The position numbers and the translations under genes are program-made. From the NCBI RefSeq assembly GCF_004348325.1, contig NZ_SMKF01000007.1, positions 18,175 to 82,174 on the forward strand: a DNA stretch of 64,000 nt. Direction: 5' to 3'. Within the stretch, counting starts at the first letter, position 1; each line of letters opens with the position of its first letter. The notes below the pieces were generated by a model. That model worked only from the letters and a program-made list of their open reading frames with translations. It had not been told where the DNA came from and did no database searches. Of this stretch, positions 26,558-34,938 are shown piece by piece. Source of the DNA: Micromonospora sp. KC213. GTDB lineage: Bacteria; Actinomycetota; Actinomycetes; Mycobacteriales; Micromonosporaceae.

Positions 26558-27744
26558 CGACCGACCTCCGCGGCGAGGTCCGGCTGCTCGGCGACCCGCA
26601 GCGTCCGGGCGGTACGCAGCCCGTCGCGATAGTCGATCTCGTGGATGATCCGGGCAGCCGGCTCGGCCAGGTAGGCACGCTCGACGTCCAGCGTCAGGCT
26701 CGCGGCCGGCACGGACTTCTGCGCGAGCACCTTCCCGGTTTCCAGGTCGTAGCTGATCAGCGTGCCGGATTTGTCGAGGGCGAGCACCGTGCTCCCGTCC
26801 GCCGGTGACACCGCCGCCACCAGCTCACGTCCTTGCGTCGGGAGGTATCGCAGGGTGGCCTTGGCCGCGTTCACCGACCAGATTCCGGCGCGATCGGCGA
26901 CCGCCGCCTCGTTGCTCCGTGGCCGGTACCCGAACGTGTCCGTCGAGACCGGAGTCCGTGGGCTGGGCAGGGTCTTTGCGGTAAGTTTCTCGCCCGCGAG
27001 TTTGACGCGCACGAAACCGTCCTCGCAGGCGATGACCGCGCCGCCGCGCAGCACCGCCCAGCCGCGCGGTGCGGCGCACGGAACCTCCAGGGCGGCCGTC
27101 GGTTCGCCCCGCTCGTCCATGGCGACGATCCGGTTCGCCGGCCGGCCCGGATCGTCGCCGACGGCGACGAGCAGCCGATCCGCGTACGGCACGGCCAGTG
27201 CGGTGGTGCTGCGGGAGTCGATGGTGGCGAGCGTGGCGACCTTGCCGGCCTCGAGTTTCCGGCGGTCGAGCACCGTGACCTTCCCGTCGGTCGTACCGAT
27301 GGTGGTGTGGGCCTCGAAGCCGACGACCGTCGTGACCGGCGCGTCGAGCGTCAGCGTGCCGACCGAGCGGGCCGCCGCCCGGTAGTAGTGGACGTGGTCG
27401 GTGTGATCGACCGTCCAGACTCCGGCGTCGACGATCTCGAGTCTCCGGTCACCGTCGCCGGCGTAGACGAACCGGCCGTCCTCGGTGATCCGCTCGGCAT
27501 CGAGCGACAGGCCGACCTCCTTCTCCGACCCGCCGGCCAGGTCGAGCAGGTGCAGCCGTCGGGCCCCGCGGGTCGCGTACGCGATGGCCGGCTGGGGCTC
27601 GGCCACCTCCTCGGCACCGGCGACGTAGCCGTGTGGTGTCTCCTCGACGTCTGGCGGATCACTCGACGAGCCACACGCGGACAGAGCGAGCGTGACACTC
27701 AGGACGGCGGCACCGGCGGCGTGCCTGGCATCGGTGACGATCAC
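26554..27744 (-). CDS. aztD: Second AztD-like zinc chaperone lipoprotein
   Basis: A 396-residue lipoprotein (LSACG, Cys24) related to the gene at 24380. It shares the ACEDGFVRV segment, the propeller pattern and the C-terminal RAYLAEPAARIIHEIDY. It also carries a histidine cluster, WTVDHTDHVHYYRAAAR, of the kind proposed to hold zinc in AztD proteins. GTG 27744 overlaps the aztB stop, and GAAAGGAAC stands about 4 nt before it. It overlaps aztC by ATGA. Being inside the transporter operon, it is the better candidate for the canonical AztD, with the gene at 24380 as a diverged copy. Relative roles are inferred. Confidence 0.85.
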   Translation of the reverse strand: MIVTDARHAAGAAVLSVTLALSACGSSSDPPDVEETPHGYVAGAEEVAEPQPAIAYATRGARRLHLLDLAGGSEKEVGLSLDAERITEDGRFVYAGDGDRRLEIVDAGVWTVDHTDHVHYYRAAARSVGTLTLDAPVTTVVGFEAHTTIGTTDGKVTVLDRRKLEAGKVATLATIDSRSTTALAVPYADRLLVAVGDDPGRPANRIVAMDERGEPTAALEVPCAAPRGWAVLRGGAVIACEDGFVRVKLAGEKLTAKTLPSPRTPVSTDTFGYRPRSNEAAVADRAGIWSVNAAKATLRYLPTQGRELVAAVSPADGSTVLALDKSGTLISYDLETGKVLAQKSVPAASLTLDVERAYLAEPAARIIHEIDYRDGLRTARTLRVAEQPDLAAEVGR

Positions 27745-28610
27745 AAAGTTCCTTTCAGTGAGGGGTTCGGGGTCGGCGACCAGCGTCGACCCAGCGCGGT
27801 CGTGACCCGGCGCGCGCCGAGGATCACGAAGAAGATCAGTACGGCGACGGCGGCGATCGTGGCGCCGGCGGCGGTCGCGGCGTACCAGGAGACCCACAGG
27901 CCGATCACGGTGGCGGCCGACCCGATCACGAAGCTGGTCAGCATCACCGCGGGCAGCCGGCGCGCCACGAGCATGGCCGCCGCCGACGGCGCGATCAGCA
28001 TGCCGAAGGCGAGCAGGGTGCCCACGACACTGAAGGCGACCGCCATCGTGACGGTCAGCAGCGCCAGCATCGCCGCGTTGGCCAGATCCGGTCGCAGGCC
28101 GAGTGTCCGCGCCTTGCGCGGGTCGAAGGCCAGCGCAAGGAACGGTCGGTAGCACACGGCGGTGACCGCCGCGATCACGGCGACGGCGACGGCGAGCATC
28201 AGCAGGTCGGGCCGCTGGATCGCCAGGACGTCGCCGAACAGGAAAGCCGTCAGGTCGGTTGCGAACGACCGCGAGTGCGACACGATGATGACCCCGACCG
28301 AGAGCATCCCCACGAACAGCAGCCCGATGCTGGTGTCGCGGCCGAACTCCCGGCTGTGCCGTAGTGCGTTGACGCCGGCTGCCATGGCGAAGGCGCTGGC
28401 GGCGGCCCCCACGACGAGGTTCCCGCCGAAGATCGACGCGATCGCCACTCCCGGCAGCATGCCGTGGCTCATCGCCTCGCCGAGGAAGGTCATCCCCCGG
28501 GCGATCACCCACACGCCGACCAAGGCGCACGCCGCGGCCAGCAGCACGCCGCCGACGAGGGCACGGATGACGAAGGACACGGTAAACGGCTCGACCAGGG
28601 ACGACATCAC
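27741..28610 (-). CDS. aztB: Zinc ABC transporter permease AztB
   Basis: A 289-residue ABC-3 family permease (ZnuB type) with about eight membrane segments. Family features include GVWVIARGMTFLGEAMSHG near the start, RDTSIGLLFVGMLSVGVIIV in the middle and GTLLAFGMLIAPSAAAMLVA toward the end. It forms the membrane channel for zinc supplied by AztC. It is the first gene of the minus-strand operon and is divergent from the ATPase gene, with a Zur-like box in the 44-bp gap. Its stop overlaps the start of the next gene, so the operon is tightly coupled. Confidence 0.9.
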   Translation of the reverse strand: MMSSLVEPFTVSFVIRALVGGVLLAAACALVGVWVIARGMTFLGEAMSHGMLPGVAIASIFGGNLVVGAAASAFAMAAGVNALRHSREFGRDTSIGLLFVGMLSVGVIIVSHSRSFATDLTAFLFGDVLAIQRPDLLMLAVAVAVIAAVTAVCYRPFLALAFDPRKARTLGLRPDLANAAMLALLTVTMAVAFSVVGTLLAFGMLIAPSAAAMLVARRLPAVMLTSFVIGSAATVIGLWVSWYAATAAGATIAAVAVLIFFVILGARRVTTALGRRWSPTPNPSLKGTL

Positions 28611-28626
28611 CCGGTCGACTATAGTT

Positions 28627-28643
28627 AAATGATAATCGTTTTT
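28627..28643. promoter_or_regulatory. Zur-like box between aztB and aztA
   Basis: AAATGATAATCGTTTTT matches the Fur/Zur-type pattern (ATGATAATCATT-like core) and sits in the 44-bp gap between the divergent aztB and aztA genes. Both promoters could be controlled from this one site. The AT-richness stands out in this GC-rich region. Confidence 0.7.
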
Positions 28644-28654
28644 GTTAAGGGGAT

Positions 28655-29317
28655 GTGTTGAGCTCTGATGTCCTGACCGCCGAGCATGTGGGCTTCCGCT
28701 ACGCCGACGTGCCCGTCCTGCACGACGTGAACCTGCGCGTCAGGTCCGGGTCCATGCTCGCTCTGACCGGCGCGAACGGCACCGGCAAGAGCACGCTGCT
28801 GCACCTGCTCGCGGGCGTCGCACAGCCCACCGAAGGACGCGTCCACCGCCGGCCCGGCACCCGCCTCGCCCTGCTGCCGCAACGCACCAGCGACATCGAC
28901 GCCCTGCCGCTGACCGTCGCCGAGTGCGTACAGATCGGCCGGTTCACGCCGCGTCGACGCCTCAGCCGTGACGACCGCGCCTCCGTGGTGGAGATCATGC
29001 AGCGGCTGGACATCGCCCACCTGGCCCGCCGGCGGCTCCGCGAACTGTCCGGCGGCCAGTGCCAGCGCACCCTCATCGCGCAGGCGCTCGTCCAGGACGC
29101 CGACATCTACGTCCTGGACGAGCCGACAGCCGCCCTCGACACCCGCAGCCGGCAGCAGGTCCACGACCTGCTCACCGAACGCGTCACCACCGGCGCGGCG
29201 GTGGTCCTCGCCAGCCACGACCCCGCCGAGACCGCGCTCGCCGAACACACCATCCGCCTCGAAGGCGCCAGGCCCAGTTCCGTGGCCACGCTGTCCGGCA
29301 ACACGGATCAGCGCTGA
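28655..29317 (+). CDS. aztA: Zinc ABC transporter ATP-binding protein AztA
   Basis: A 220-residue ABC ATPase. It has Walker A GANGTGKST (39-47), a Q-loop around LLPQRTSD, the signature LSGGQCQR (131-138), Walker B IYVLDEPTAALD (151-162) and the switch histidine in LASHDP (His188). It energises the AztB permease. GTG 28655, directly after AAGGGGAT, is taken as the start, with TTG 28658 as an alternative. It is transcribed divergently from aztB and shares the Zur-like box at 28627. Confidence 0.9.
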   Translation: MLSSDVLTAEHVGFRYADVPVLHDVNLRVRSGSMLALTGANGTGKSTLLHLLAGVAQPTEGRVHRRPGTRLALLPQRTSDIDALPLTVAECVQIGRFTPRRRLSRDDRASVVEIMQRLDIAHLARRRLRELSGGQCQRTLIAQALVQDADIYVLDEPTAALDTRSRQQVHDLLTERVTTGAAVVLASHDPAETALAEHTIRLEGARPSSVATLSGNTDQR

Positions 29318-29547
29318 AGACGCACCGGTCGCACGAAGCGGAGGAACGCGCAGGAAACGTGCCGTCCGGTCGGTGACGTGGCCGTTGCGACAGATCGCCA
29401 GAATGGCACCGGGCCCACACGGGTCCTGGTCGGAATCATGTGGCGTCAGGAACCACCATGATCACCGATACGACCACACCCGCCCCACCGACCCCAGGGC
29501 TTCGACGATGTTCTCGCGTATGCCTGCCGATATGTTAGGGTCGCGAA
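29318..29547. other. Spacer
   Basis: This interval has no supported gene. AGGG at 29537 serves as ribosome binding site for the following GTG start. No clear terminator follows aztA. Confidence 0.4.
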
Positions 29548-30084
29548 GTGTCTTCGCCCCTTACCAATCCTCTGGTCGCCGAGCGCACCGCCCTGATCGT
29601 CGTGGACCTCATGCCGCGTATCGTCGAGCAGGATCTGGGGCCTCACAAGGGCGTCGACGTGGTAGCCCGGGCGAGCCGTCTGGTGAATGCGTTCCGCCAG
29701 GCGAGCGCCTCCGTGGTGCTGGTCCGGGTGGATCGGCCGAACGTCGCCGAGCAGCCGCCCGGCAGCGGCTTTGTCGTTGAGATGGAACCGCAGCCCGGCG
29801 ACATCGCCGTCGTCAAGCACACCGTCGGCGCGTTCTATGGCACGGGCCTGGCCGAGCAGTTGCGGGAACGCGGCGTGGACACTGTGGTCATGGCCGGTAT
29901 CGCGACGACGATGGGCGTCGAGTCGACCGCCCGCGCAGCGTCCGACCACGAGTTCGCGGTCATCTTTGCCGCCGACGCGATGAGCGGCATGACGGCGCAC
30001 GAGCATGACCACGCGCTGAGGGTGGTCCTGCCGCGATTTGGCGAGGTCATCACCACCGACGAGGTTCTCGACAGGCTCAGCTGA
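29548..30084 (+). CDS. Isochorismatase-like hydrolase, active-site Cys replaced by Gly
   Basis: A 178-residue protein of the isochorismatase-like fold. The catalytic Asp20 (LIVVDLMPR) and Lys90 (AVVKHTVGAF) are present. At the nucleophile position the usual TNxCVEST reads TTMGVEST, with Gly123. True isochorismatases also lack the Cys, whereas nicotinamidases and N-carbamoyl hydrolases need it, so a thiol-dependent amidase role is unlikely. GTG 29548 has AGGG 7 nt upstream. It is a single gene between aztA and transposase debris. The substrate is unknown. Confidence 0.82.
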   Translation: MSSPLTNPLVAERTALIVVDLMPRIVEQDLGPHKGVDVVARASRLVNAFRQASASVVLVRVDRPNVAEQPPGSGFVVEMEPQPGDIAVVKHTVGAFYGTGLAEQLRERGVDTVVMAGIATTMGVESTARAASDHEFAVIFAADAMSGMTAHEHDHALRVVLPRFGEVITTDEVLDRLS

Positions 30085-30534
30085 CATCTGACGTACTGCC
30101 CAATTGCTCTGCCGGGCTGCCAGAAGCCCACCGGCACGCTCGGGGCAGCAACGCCCTGGCTGGCGCAGCCGACAATGACGGGATCAGCGATGATGACAGC
30201 CCTGGCATGGCTCATTGCAGACAGATCAACAGGCCTCACAACCTCGATGATCTTCCGTGACGGTCGAGCCCGCCCTGCTGACCACACCACGGCGATTCTC
30301 CACTAACCACCCCAACCAGACGTCCACTTCCGACTTCGCCCGGGACCTGCCCCATCCCTGAGCCACATCTGCCAAACGCCCAGGCCAGAAGAGCGTCAAT
30401 CGACTACGCGGTCACTCTGGGCTCGCGGTGACCCATCCGGCAGGAGCGGTGCAGGCTCGAAAACTCGTTGCGCTCTTGATCGCAGCTCTGTTGGAGTGCC
30501 GGGACGCTTCCAACGTCGGATGGAGCAACACATG
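30085..30534. other. Spacer without supported gene
   Basis: About 450 bp with stop codons in most frames and no recognisable domain. Composition is less GC-rich than the coding regions. It leads into the IS relic at 30535. Confidence 0.45.
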
Positions 30535-30830
30535 TCAGTCGGGTGTGTTGAAGATGCGCCGTTGTTGGCGGGTGGCGGGTCCGCCTCGGGTGAGACGGCC
30601 GAGCATGCCGGCGATGGCGGCCCAGCGGATCATGGCTTCCGAGGTGGCGGGGCGGGTTTCGTAATCGCGGGCCAGCCGGCGGAGGTGGTGAGCCAGGCCA
30701 GGGTTCGCTCCACCACCCAGCGGCGGCGTGCACGACGAACCCTTGCTGGTCGGCGGGTTGGCGGACGATCTCTTAACCCCGCTCTCGGCGATATCTCTTG
30801 ACACCAGCGCCCGGTGCTGCGGCTGGTGCC
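30535..30830 (-). pseudogene. IS5-family-type transposase C-terminal relic, frameshifted
   Basis: The minus strand reads RDIAESGVK, then shifts frame to IVRQPADQQGFVVHA and again to HHLRRLARDYETRPATSEAM, ending MLGRLTRGGPATRQQRRIFN. The order matches the C-terminus of an IS5-type DDE transposase broken by at least two frameshifts. The N-terminal half is absent. Confidence 0.8.
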
Positions 30831-30967
30831 CTAGGCGCGTTGCTAACGATCTTGCGACCAGTCGCCAAAAAGTTGATCTAGCTAGTGGTCGAGGTGCTGG
30901 CCTGCCCGACTGGCAGCGTATGGTCAACGCCAAGTAGTTGATTTAGGTGGGGGGGCGCGGAAATACG

Positions 30968-31054
30968 AAGACTTTCACCGTCGCCCAGATCGCCGCCGCT
31001 CTCGGGGTAACCCACGGCACCATCTACAGCCACCTCGACCGCGCCGCCGCCTAA
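30968..31054 (+). pseudogene. Serine-recombinase C-terminal helix-turn-helix remnant
   Basis: The 28-residue tail KTFTVAQIAAALGVTHGTIY followed by SHLDRAAA and a stop is the DNA-binding end of resolvase/invertase-type recombinases. The catalytic domain is missing. It ends 34 bp before the GAF gene. Confidence 0.7.
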
Positions 31055-31088
31055 CCCACACGAATCCCGAAGGGCACCGAAGACCAAG

Positions 31089-31943
31089 ATGTCGACCACC
31101 GCTGACTCGACCACGACCGACCCGACCGCGACGAACCCGGCGCCGGCTGATCCGGTGGCTGCGCTGCGGGATCCGGCCCGGGTGGCGGCCGTGCGCCGCT
31201 ACGAGATCCTCGACGCCCCGACCGACGGGGCGTTCGACGAGTTCGCCGCCGCCGCGGCCGCGGTGTGCGGCACCCCGATCGCCACGGTCAGCATCGTCGA
31301 CACCGACCGGGTGTGGTTCGCCGCCACGCACGGACTGGACGGGGTGACGCAGGTCGGCACCGAGCCGGGCCTGTGCGCCTCGGCGTTCTGCGCCGAGGGC
31401 CCCTACGTAATCAACGACGCCGCCGTCGACCCGCGCACCCTGGAGCACCCCCTGGTGCGCGGCGAGCTGGGGCTGCGGTTCTACGCCGCCGCACCGATCA
31501 TCACCGCCGACGGCCACCACCTGGGGACGGTCACCGCGATCGACTCCGCCCCACGGCAGCTCACCGACGCCCAGACCGCCGTGCTGGGTCACCTCGCCGC
31601 GCTGGTCGCTCGGCAGCTGGAACTACGGCTGGCCGCGTTGACCGCGGTGCGCGCCGAACGGCACCTGCGCGCCGAGGCCGAGCAACGCGCCGCCGCCGCG
31701 GCCGAGCTCGCCGCCCGGATGCGCGCCGCGACCGCCGCGCACGCCACCGCCGCGCATCCCGAGCACTGCCAACTCGGCGGCACCTCCGGATGCACCGCCC
31801 CGGCCGAGTTGAAGATCGCCGACGCGTGGGGCGACTCCGCCTGGGGCTGCACCGCCCACGTCGAGGAAGCCATCGTCAACGTCCGGTCGGTGTTCATCGC
31901 CAATGAGGAACTCGGCGGCCTGGCCGCCTACCTCAACCGCTGA
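31089..31943 (+). CDS. GAF-domain protein with a Cys/His-containing C-terminal tail
   Basis: A 284-residue protein. After a Thr/Pro-rich start (1-24) comes RRYEILDAPTDGAFDEF, the usual lead-in to a cytoplasmic GAF domain (about 45-180, with IATVSIVDTDRVWFAATHGL and GTVTAIDSAPRQLTDAQ). This is followed by an alanine-rich coiled coil (about 185-225). The tail contains EHCQLGGTSGC, WGCTAHVEE and IANEELGGLAAYLNR; the C-x7-C-x18-C-x2-H pattern could bind a metal. No kinase, phosphatase or HTH output domain is attached, so it may be a stand-alone sensor partner. It is flanked on both sides by transposase fragments. Confidence 0.8.
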   Translation: MSTTADSTTTDPTATNPAPADPVAALRDPARVAAVRRYEILDAPTDGAFDEFAAAAAAVCGTPIATVSIVDTDRVWFAATHGLDGVTQVGTEPGLCASAFCAEGPYVINDAAVDPRTLEHPLVRGELGLRFYAAAPIITADGHHLGTVTAIDSAPRQLTDAQTAVLGHLAALVARQLELRLAALTAVRAERHLRAEAEQRAAAAAELAARMRAATAAHATAAHPEHCQLGGTSGCTAPAELKIADAWGDSAWGCTAHVEEAIVNVRSVFIANEELGGLAAYLNR

Positions 31944-31984
31944 ACCATATGCCCGGCTGGGACGAACGGCGACGCCGACGGCCA

Positions 31985-32571
31985 GCGGTCCGATGACGTG
32001 CTCGACCCGGATGCGTTGCGACGAGTGCCGTTTTCGAGCCGCGTCGTGTGCGGCGGTGACGCTTGGCGGCAGTGACTTCTGGTGTTTGCGTGGTGTGGGC
32101 TTTGGGGTGATCACCGTTCCGGCGGTGTCGGCACCGAGTCCTTGGTAGCCGGCGTCGGCGAGGACCTGGACCCCGATCGGCGTGTGGAGAAGCAGGTCGA
32201 CGAGGCCTGCGGTCCGTGCCTGGGTGAGGTCGTGCATCGAGCCCGGCCGGGTCTCGCCGCAGAACAGCAGCCGACCAGCCGGATCGCAGATCACCAGGGC
32301 CTTCACGGACCCGTACCTCGGTGGCGTCCATCAACGCCCGCGGGTGGTGGCCCAGGTACCCGACCACGTCCGCGAGGGTGCGCAGCCGCACGCCGTCGGG
32401 CACCTGGCAGCCACGCTCGGCCAGCAGCGGCCGTACCTCGGCGACACTGCGGGTGATCGTCGAACGGTGAACTCCGAACCAGGCGGCCACCGCGTCATGG
32501 GTCAACCCGTGCCGTAGATGCACCAGCGTGGCCACCAGGCGATCCCTGAACACGAGCCGGTGTTTCGCCCC
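31985..32571 (-). pseudogene. IS5-family transposase with internal deletion
   Basis: The minus strand reads GAKHRLVFRDRLVATLVHLR to LMDATEVRVR, then jumps directly (with a change of frame) to KALVICDPAGRLLFCGETRP. It continues through LADAGYQGLGAD to SSQRIRVEHVIG, where it stops matching. About 20 residues between the first catalytic Asp region and KALVICD are missing, as is the C-terminus. It interrupts or abuts the IS701-type element to its right. Confidence 0.88.
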
Positions 32572-32579
32572 AGCGCCAA

Positions 32580-32794
32580 TCCCACGCCGAGATACAACGC
32601 CCCGTGACCCCGCGGTGCTCACCCACCAGCGACAGCTCCACCAGCGACCGGACCGGCCCGTCGGCGCACAACACCGCGTCCGTCAGGTCAAACAACGCGT
32701 CAGCCCGGGCAGTCAAGCAGTCGTAGAACTCTCGCCGGAACCCGTTCAGGTCCCTGACGGCATCAGCCGGACCACAGTCATACACACTGGTCAC
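32580..32794 (-). mobile_element. IS701-type transposase N-terminal fragment
   Basis: From GTG 32794 the frame reads FRREFYDCLTARADALFDLT then DAVLCADGPVRSLVELSL and GEHRGVTG, which with one frame change becomes the conserved GEHRRGHGALY of IS701-group transposases. It is cut at about 32580 by the IS5-type relic. The same element end occurs at 60110-60310. Confidence 0.75.
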
Positions 32795-32797
32795 CAG

Positions 32798-32905
32798 AAC
32801 AGCCCTTGGTTATCGACGTTCTTCCCTAGACAAGAAGATCATCGACCAAGGGCTGTTTCCGTGATCGGTCGGGGCCCCCGCAGGACCTCAGGGGGTTAAA
32901 GATCA
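32798..32905. repeat. IS701-type terminus with 13-bp hairpin arms
   Basis: AACAGCCCTTGGT (32798-32810) is matched by its exact complement at 32845-32857, a fold-back immediately upstream of the transposase start. The following sequence up to about 32905 (CGGGG, CCTCAG, GTTAAA, CAAGTT in order) is shared with 60254-60310, so this is the left end of the element. Confidence 0.75.
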
Positions 32906-33162
32906 AGTTAGGTGGCCACACGTACGAGGCGGCGTGAATGCGGTGGTGGTCCTCGACCGCGTAACGGTGACCCCTGACCGGCCAGCTCCTCGGGCTGTTA
33001 CTGGCATCGAAGCTATTGTTATGACCCTGCTCGCACCCATGCCGGAGCCTGAGCCGCGATTGCGTCCCCTAGCTCCGCCAGCAGTACCCCTCCGGGAACG
33101 CCCGCCGCACCTGCCCGGGTGGCAGGCCGTGCGCGGCACGGCCCGCCACCTCTGAGGGTCGG
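32906..33162. other. Spacer without supported gene
   Basis: The interval between the IS terminus and the stop of the secreted protein gene shows no recognisable domain on either strand. Confidence 0.4.
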
Positions 33163-34938
33163 TTATTCGGACGTGAGCCGGTACGCCCGGATCACGGTCT
33201 GCTCGACGGTGTTGCCCGCGTTGTCGGTCGCGGCCGCGCGCAGGGACACGTACCCGATCGATTGCGGGTGGTGCAGAGTGACCAGGCCGCTGTCGCCGAT
33301 CTGGGTGACTTCCGTCTGGCTCCAGGTCTTTCCGTCGTCGTAGGAGACATCCACAGCGAGGGAGCGCACCGGGCCGCCAGCTGTGCCCGGCTGCCGGTGC
33401 ACCTGGACCGGGAACCGGACGGTCGCCCCGGCCGGTGCCGTCTGGCGATCGTCCAGCGCCGGGGTGAACCGCACCACCGAGGCCGGCAGGCGGGTGGTCC
33501 GGCCGGGACTTCCGCCGGAGCGGAAGGTCCACTCGACGATGGTACGCATCGCCAGGTCGGCCGGTTTGCCGCGTTGTGCGTCGATCCGCAGCCGGTAGCC
33601 GGACTTCGCCGCGGGAACAGCGAACTTGCCGGTCAGTCTCGGCAGCTCGGCGACCAGCTCTCCGTCCCGGTAGAGCGAGGTGGTGCCGGTGGACACGCCC
33701 GGCCAGCTGTACCGGTCGACCGTGTCCGAGTACAGCGGCAGATTGACGTTGATCGTGTCGTCCGTCCGGGCCACCTCCTCCGGCTTGCGGTCCGGGGTGC
33801 GGATGCCGGAGAAGGCCGGGCCGAGGATCCCCCGGTTCCAGGTCTCCCGGTAGGTGCGTCCCGGCCGGTAGTGGCCGGCACCCCAGAGCTGGTTGGTCAG
33901 GCCGCCCGCGTCGGCGTGCACCTCGCCGAAGTTGTTCTCCCAGACCACTCCCGGCTCGGCGTTGTAGTACTCGGTCCGGGTGGTGGGCAGCGCGAAATCG
34001 ACGTCCTCGACGAAGCCGCCGCTGGGCACCGCGTCGTTGCGGGCGAACGCGGCGAGCCTGCCGGTGGCACCCGGGGTGCCGACGGCGTACTGTGCCCGCA
34101 CGGTGGCCAGCTCGGCCGGCCGGACCCGCCGGCTGAAGCCGGTGGGCATCAGGCCGCTCTCGAACCAGGCCAGGCGATAGGCGTACGGGCTGTCAGCCGG
34201 GCCGCCGGACCATTGACTGCCGATCCTGGTCGTCATGCCGTCGAGAGTGCCGGCCGGTCCGAGCTGTGCGCTGTACTGACGCTCGAACGAATCGCTCCAG
34301 GAGAGCAGGGAGATGCCCAACCCGTCGTCGGTGGGAATGTTCACCACCAGCTCGGCGAGGAACGACGTGGCCGACGGATTCGGCACGGTCACCGTGATTG
34401 GTTGGCCCAGCCGGGCGTCCAGATCGACGGTACGATCCCCGGTCAGCTCCAGCCGCGGCCACACCAGATCGGTCACCTCGCCCTCGGGACCGTAGATCTT
34501 GGTGCTGACCATGTACTCGCCGCGGGGCAGCCGGAGCTTGCCGTCCGCCGGCACGTCGACCCACGCGCTCTCCCCGTCGGTCTTGACGATGAAGGGCTGA
34601 TGGTCGGTGCTGGGGGCGCCGTCGCGTCCGGTGTGCAGGAGGGTGAGGTCGAACAGCTCCTCCTCGTCGCCGGTCGCGGCCAACGACCGGGGCTCGCCCA
34701 GCGGGGGCATGCCGACCAGCTTGCCGCCCGGCACTCCGTTCCTCAGCAGGGACGCGGCGTTGCCGGACACCATCCGCATCTGGCCGGCGGCCCGGACGGC
34801 CCCGAAGACGGTCCGCTCCGGCGCGACGCCCTGACCCCCGGACCTGTCGGACGGCTCGGCGGCGGTCGCGGCCGGTGCCGTGAGCAGCACCGATCCGGCG
34901 AGCATCGCCGCGATGACCGGCCGCAAACATGCTCTCAT
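33163..34938 (-). CDS. Large secreted protein of unknown function
   Basis: A 591-residue protein with a Sec signal peptide (RPVIAAMLAGSVLLTAPAAT, cleavage near TAAEP). The body is beta-rich and built of Ig-like strands. The C-terminal part (DVSYDDGKTWSQTEV and SLRAAATDNAGNTVEQTVIR) resembles the C-terminal domains of secreted actinobacterial subtilases, but no protease triad is present. ATG 34938 overlaps the stop of the upstream membrane protein (ATGA), and GGAAGGGG lies before it. As the third gene of a sigma factor operon it is probably an exported product of that envelope-stress or signalling unit. I do not recognise a named family. Confidence 0.75.
   Translation of the reverse strand: MRACLRPVIAAMLAGSVLLTAPAATAAEPSDRSGGQGVAPERTVFGAVRAAGQMRMVSGNAASLLRNGVPGGKLVGMPPLGEPRSLAATGDEEELFDLTLLHTGRDGAPSTDHQPFIVKTDGESAWVDVPADGKLRLPRGEYMVSTKIYGPEGEVTDLVWPRLELTGDRTVDLDARLGQPITVTVPNPSATSFLAELVVNIPTDDGLGISLLSWSDSFERQYSAQLGPAGTLDGMTTRIGSQWSGGPADSPYAYRLAWFESGLMPTGFSRRVRPAELATVRAQYAVGTPGATGRLAAFARNDAVPSGGFVEDVDFALPTTRTEYYNAEPGVVWENNFGEVHADAGGLTNQLWGAGHYRPGRTYRETWNRGILGPAFSGIRTPDRKPEEVARTDDTINVNLPLYSDTVDRYSWPGVSTGTTSLYRDGELVAELPRLTGKFAVPAAKSGYRLRIDAQRGKPADLAMRTIVEWTFRSGGSPGRTTRLPASVVRFTPALDDRQTAPAGATVRFPVQVHRQPGTAGGPVRSLAVDVSYDDGKTWSQTEVTQIGDSGLVTLHHPQSIGYVSLRAAATDNAGNTVEQTVIRAYRLTSE

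Noticed and set aside
32903..33155. Small gene between the IS terminus and the secreted protein
   Set aside because: Open frames on both strands but Pro/Arg-rich, with no ribosome binding site or domain.
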